Positions 7,487 through 8,485 of a stretch of 8,485 nucleotides of DNA are shown here, one piece after another. Numbering within the stretch: the stretch's first letter is position 1; every line of letters starts with the position of its first letter. Origin of the DNA: Deltaproteobacteria bacterium (GTDB lineage Bacteria > UBA10199 > DSSB01); the NCBI GenBank assembly GCA_021414045.1, contig JAIOPF010000092.1, positions 1-8,485 of the forward strand, given 5' to 3'. Position numbers and translations under genes: made by a program. The notes under the pieces were generated by a model. That model saw nothing but the letters and a program-made list of their open reading frames with translations. It was not told the origin of the DNA and did no database searches.

Positions 7487-7560
7487 GAATTCGCTCCTGC
7501 AGGGATGAACGGCCGAACGCTTGAAGAGATGGATTCGCTGAATTCGCGGCCGCGACTTAG

Positions 7561-7589
7561 CTTGTAACGGCTCAACCCGCCGATGTCAA
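7561..7589 (-). promoter_or_regulatory. Probable gyrA operon promoter
   Basis: On the minus strand TTGACA (7589-7584) is followed after exactly 17 bases by TACAAG (7566-7561), giving six and four matches to the sigma-70 consensus. Transcription would begin near 7554, about 68 bases before ATG 7486. Just upstream, GAGCCT (7599-7604) and AGGCTC (7613-7618) form a six-base inverted repeat around eight bases, a possible operator or chance. The promoter is expected to drive gyrA, the TPR gene and the DUF192 gene. Confidence 0.65.
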
Positions 7590-7656
7590 TCACACGCAGA
7601 GCCTTGATTTTCAGGCTCAAAGTCGCGAAAAAAAACATTTCGGCATCGATTTGGCG

Positions 7657-7684
7657 TTGACTTCAAAATCGAGAGGCCTAAGAT
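7657..7684 (+). promoter_or_regulatory. Probable promoter for the HU gene (or a leader RNA)
   Basis: TTGACT (7657-7662) and TAAGAT (7679-7684) are 16 bases apart, with five and four matches to the sigma-70 hexamers. The predicted start near 7691 falls exactly where the first of two adjoining hairpins begins. No better promoter is visible between here and the HU start, so the HU mRNA would have a leader of about 200 bases. Confidence 0.5.
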
Positions 7685-7691
7685 AGAATTC

Positions 7692-7764
7692 ACCGCTGAG
7701 CCGCAGTGAATCTAGCTCAGCGGTCGGTAGAAACGGCAGGTTCAGTACAGAAAACGATCTACCG
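7692..7764 (+). other. Two abutting inverted repeats at the predicted 5' end of the HU transcript
   Basis: The first hairpin pairs ACCGCTGAGC (7692-7701) with GCTCAGCGGT (7715-7724), ten perfect pairs around a 13-base loop. The second starts at the next base, pairing CGGTAGA (7725-7731) with TCTACCG (7758-7764) around a 26-base loop. Neither is followed by a T-run. The stretch could be a structured mRNA leader, the head of a small RNA, or a protein-binding palindrome. I recognise no known riboswitch or ribosomal-protein leader. Confidence 0.5.
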
Positions 7765-7889
7765 TGGTTCATAGAAAATTCGCTCCCTGATTTAATAACG
7801 AACAGACCCCATGTCGGCAAGGTTCCGGTTATTTCATAAGAGATGACGCCTGCTGGTTATTCAAATCACAAACCCCAATGGGAGGATCT
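7765..7889 (+). other. Remaining HU leader, no gene seen
   Basis: This stretch holds no convincing gene on either strand. It contains GGTTATT twice as a direct repeat (7827-7833 and 7855-7861) and the complementary AATAAC at 7794-7799, which could pair with either copy. The HU ribosome-binding site lies at its end. Together with 7487-7764 it completes the 403-base gyrA-HU intergenic region. Confidence 0.35.
7880..7885 (+). promoter_or_regulatory. Ribosome-binding site that decides the HU start
   Basis: GGGAGG stands four bases before ATG 7890. An in-frame ATG at 7878 overlaps this site and has no purine-rich sequence of its own, and the protein homology begins at MTKAEL, so 7890 is the start. 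Confidence 0.85.
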
Positions 7890-8162
7890 ATGACCAAAGC
7901 GGAACTCATCAACATGGTGGCCAAAGAGGCCCGAATCTCGAAAGCCAGCGCCGAAAAGGCCATCAATTCCCTTTGCGGCAATGTCGCGAAGTGCTTGAAA
8001 CGCAAAGACAAGATCACACTCACGGGCTTCGGCACCTTCATGGTCGCCAAACGCCGCGCCCGCACCGGCCGTAATCCACAGACCGGCGCTCCCATCAACA
8101 TCAAAGCTTCCAGCGTTCCGAAGTTTAAAGCCGGGAAGTTGCTGAAGAATATGGTTCGATAA
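7890..8162 (+). CDS. HU family DNA-binding protein
   Basis: HU is a small dimeric nucleoid protein that bends and compacts DNA and assists replication, repair and recombination. The 90-residue product is full family length. It has the N-terminal helices MTKAELINMVAKEARISKAS and AEKAINSLCGNVAKCLK, the signature GFGTFMVAKRRARTGRNPQTG at about 46-66, and the closing PKFKAGKLLKNMV. The proline of RNPQTG, which intercalates at the tip of the DNA-binding arm, is present. IHF subunits have related arms, but sequence and solitary context favour HU. I leave the symbol blank because hupA, hupB and similar names cannot be chosen from sequence alone. The gene is divergent from gyrA, is preceded by a long structured leader and is followed by tandem terminators, so it is a single-gene unit. 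Confidence 0.95.
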   Translation: MTKAELINMVAKEARISKASAEKAINSLCGNVAKCLKRKDKITLTGFGTFMVAKRRARTGRNPQTGAPINIKASSVPKFKAGKLLKNMVR

Positions 8163-8172
8163 GCTTTTCGTT

Positions 8173-8197
8173 GCCGAAAAGTTTCGGCTCGATTTTT
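8173..8197 (+). terminator. First of two HU terminators, with an alternative fold
   Basis: GCCGAA (8173-8178) pairs with TTCGGC (8183-8188) around AAGT, and a run of five T follows at 8193-8197 after a short spacer. The same bases can form a competing hairpin, CTTTTCG (8164-8170) with CGAAAAG (8175-8181). The two folds exclude each other. It begins about ten bases after the HU stop. Confidence 0.5.
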
Positions 8198-8202
8198 AAA
8201 TG

Positions 8203-8236
8203 ACCCGTGTTTGCGAAGAGCAAGCACGGGTTTTTT
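8203..8236 (+). terminator. Main HU intrinsic terminator
   Basis: CCCGTGTTTGC (8204-8214) pairs with GCAAGCACGGG (8220-8230) around GAAGA, eleven pairs with one G-U wobble, followed by six T (8231-8236). It is a strong rightward terminator. On the minus strand the following sequence is only weakly T-rich, so it may help end the convergent pit transcript (stop at 8245) less efficiently. Confidence 0.9.
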
Positions 8237-8244
8237 GTCTAAGA

Positions 8245-8485
8245 TTAAAACAGGCGACAAATGCCGTAGGCGGCGGCCGCGACCAAGGCCGCGGCGGGGA
8301 TGGTAATAATCCAGGCCCAGACGATACGACCCGCGATCCCCCAGCGAACGCTGGAAAGGCGGCGCACGGCCCCCACTCCGACGATGGCGCCGGTAATGGT
8401 ATGAGTCGTGCTAATGGGAATGCCCGCGAAGGTCGCCCCAAATAAGGTGCAAGCGGCGGCGGTCTCGGCAGCAAAGCCTACGACC
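8245..8485 (-). CDS. PiT family inorganic phosphate transporter, C-terminal 79 residues (start beyond the window)
   Basis: PiT proteins are inner-membrane, proton- or cation-coupled low-affinity phosphate carriers. The fragment reads VVGFAAETAAACTLFGATFAG and then IPISTTHTITGAIVGVGAVR. The second segment holds the conserved STTH..TGAI(V/M)GVGA signature of the C-terminal PiT repeat. RLSSVRWGIAGRIVWAWIITIPAAAL follows, a typical last pair of membrane helices, ending AAYGICRLF and TAA at 8247-8245. The N-terminal half, including the first signature copy, is outside the window, so which PiT subgroup it belongs to, and hence the symbol, cannot be judged. It converges on HU. Confidence 0.93.
   Translation of the reverse strand, partial: VVGFAAETAAACTLFGATFAGIPISTTHTITGAIVGVGAVRRLSSVRWGIAGRIVWAWIITIPAAALVAAAAYGICRLF

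Noticed and set aside
7487..7555. Cloning-linker look: EcoRI and CCTGCAGG sites near the gyrA start and GAATTCGCGGCCGC at about 7539-7552
   Set aside because: NotI-type GCGGCCGC and GAATTC sites recur elsewhere in this GC-rich window inside ordinary genes, and the flanks match no longer vector sequence, so chance is sufficient.
7705..7745. tRNA-like stretch TAGCTCAGCGGTCGGTAGA upstream of HU
   Set aside because: It resembles a tRNA D-arm, but the D-stem does not close (GCTC faces GAAA), and no acceptor, anticodon or T-stem can be built around it.
7617..7820. 67-codon minus-strand open frame in the gyrA-HU gap
   Set aside because: It has no ribosome-binding site, no recognisable motif, and overlaps the HU promoter and hairpins. 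Chance is the simpler explanation.
7878..7889. Upstream ATG for HU, adding four residues
   Set aside because: This ATG overlaps the GGGAGG that serves ATG 7890, has no site of its own, and the extra residues are not part of the HU family.

Overview
The window is core chromosome of a moderately GC-rich Gram-negative bacterium. The evidence is a lipobox-bearing periplasmic parvulin, a PgpA phosphatase, a one-subunit HU and a GyrA with the gyrase-type QRRGG box. The style (pgpA-cinA-recA order, a lipid-anchored SurA/PrsA-like foldase, a TPR plus DUF192 pair) fits a deltaproteobacterial-type lineage (Desulfobacterota, Myxococcota, Bdellovibrionota or relatives). That placement is inference and not secure. 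I see no mobile element, CRISPR array, rRNA or tRNA.

Layout. Positions 1-521 (minus) hold the first 173 codons of recA, which runs off the left edge. Positions 522-786 are its upstream region, with a TTGACA promoter and an unexplained rightward terminator-type hairpin. Positions 787-1900 (minus) are cinA, broken in two. Positions 1897-2355 (minus) are pgpA, joined to cinA by an ATGA overlap. Positions 2356-2468 are a divergent promoter region. Positions 2469-3548 (plus) are a PpiC-type lipoprotein that ends at a bidirectional terminator. The minus-strand block 7486-3669 is gyrA, an anchored TPR protein and a DUF192 exported protein, probably one operon. Positions 7487-7889 are a 403-base divergent region between gyrA and the HU gene (plus, 7890-8162), with a promoter on each strand and a structured leader on the HU side. 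HU ends at tandem terminators and faces the last 79 codons of a PiT phosphate transporter (minus, 8245 to the right edge).

The genes are housekeeping: recombination and repair (recA), NMN/pyridine-nucleotide salvage (cinA), phosphatidylglycerol synthesis (pgpA), envelope protein folding (PpiC), DNA topology and compaction (gyrA, HU) and phosphate uptake (pit).

The main surprise is that two well-conserved genes carry the same kind of lesion. cinA lacks about 50 residues, including the GGLGPT region of its MoCF-like domain. gyrA lacks about 26 residues, including the conserved EAYRTGRGR segment. Each has an internal deletion whose length is not a multiple of three, and each junction lies at an apparent short direct repeat. 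Because gyrA is essential, an assembly or amplification artefact, or a second gyrA copy, must be considered before true gene decay. The most interesting non-coding region is the roughly 200-base HU leader, which begins with two abutting hairpins. I found no convincing new multi-gene system.
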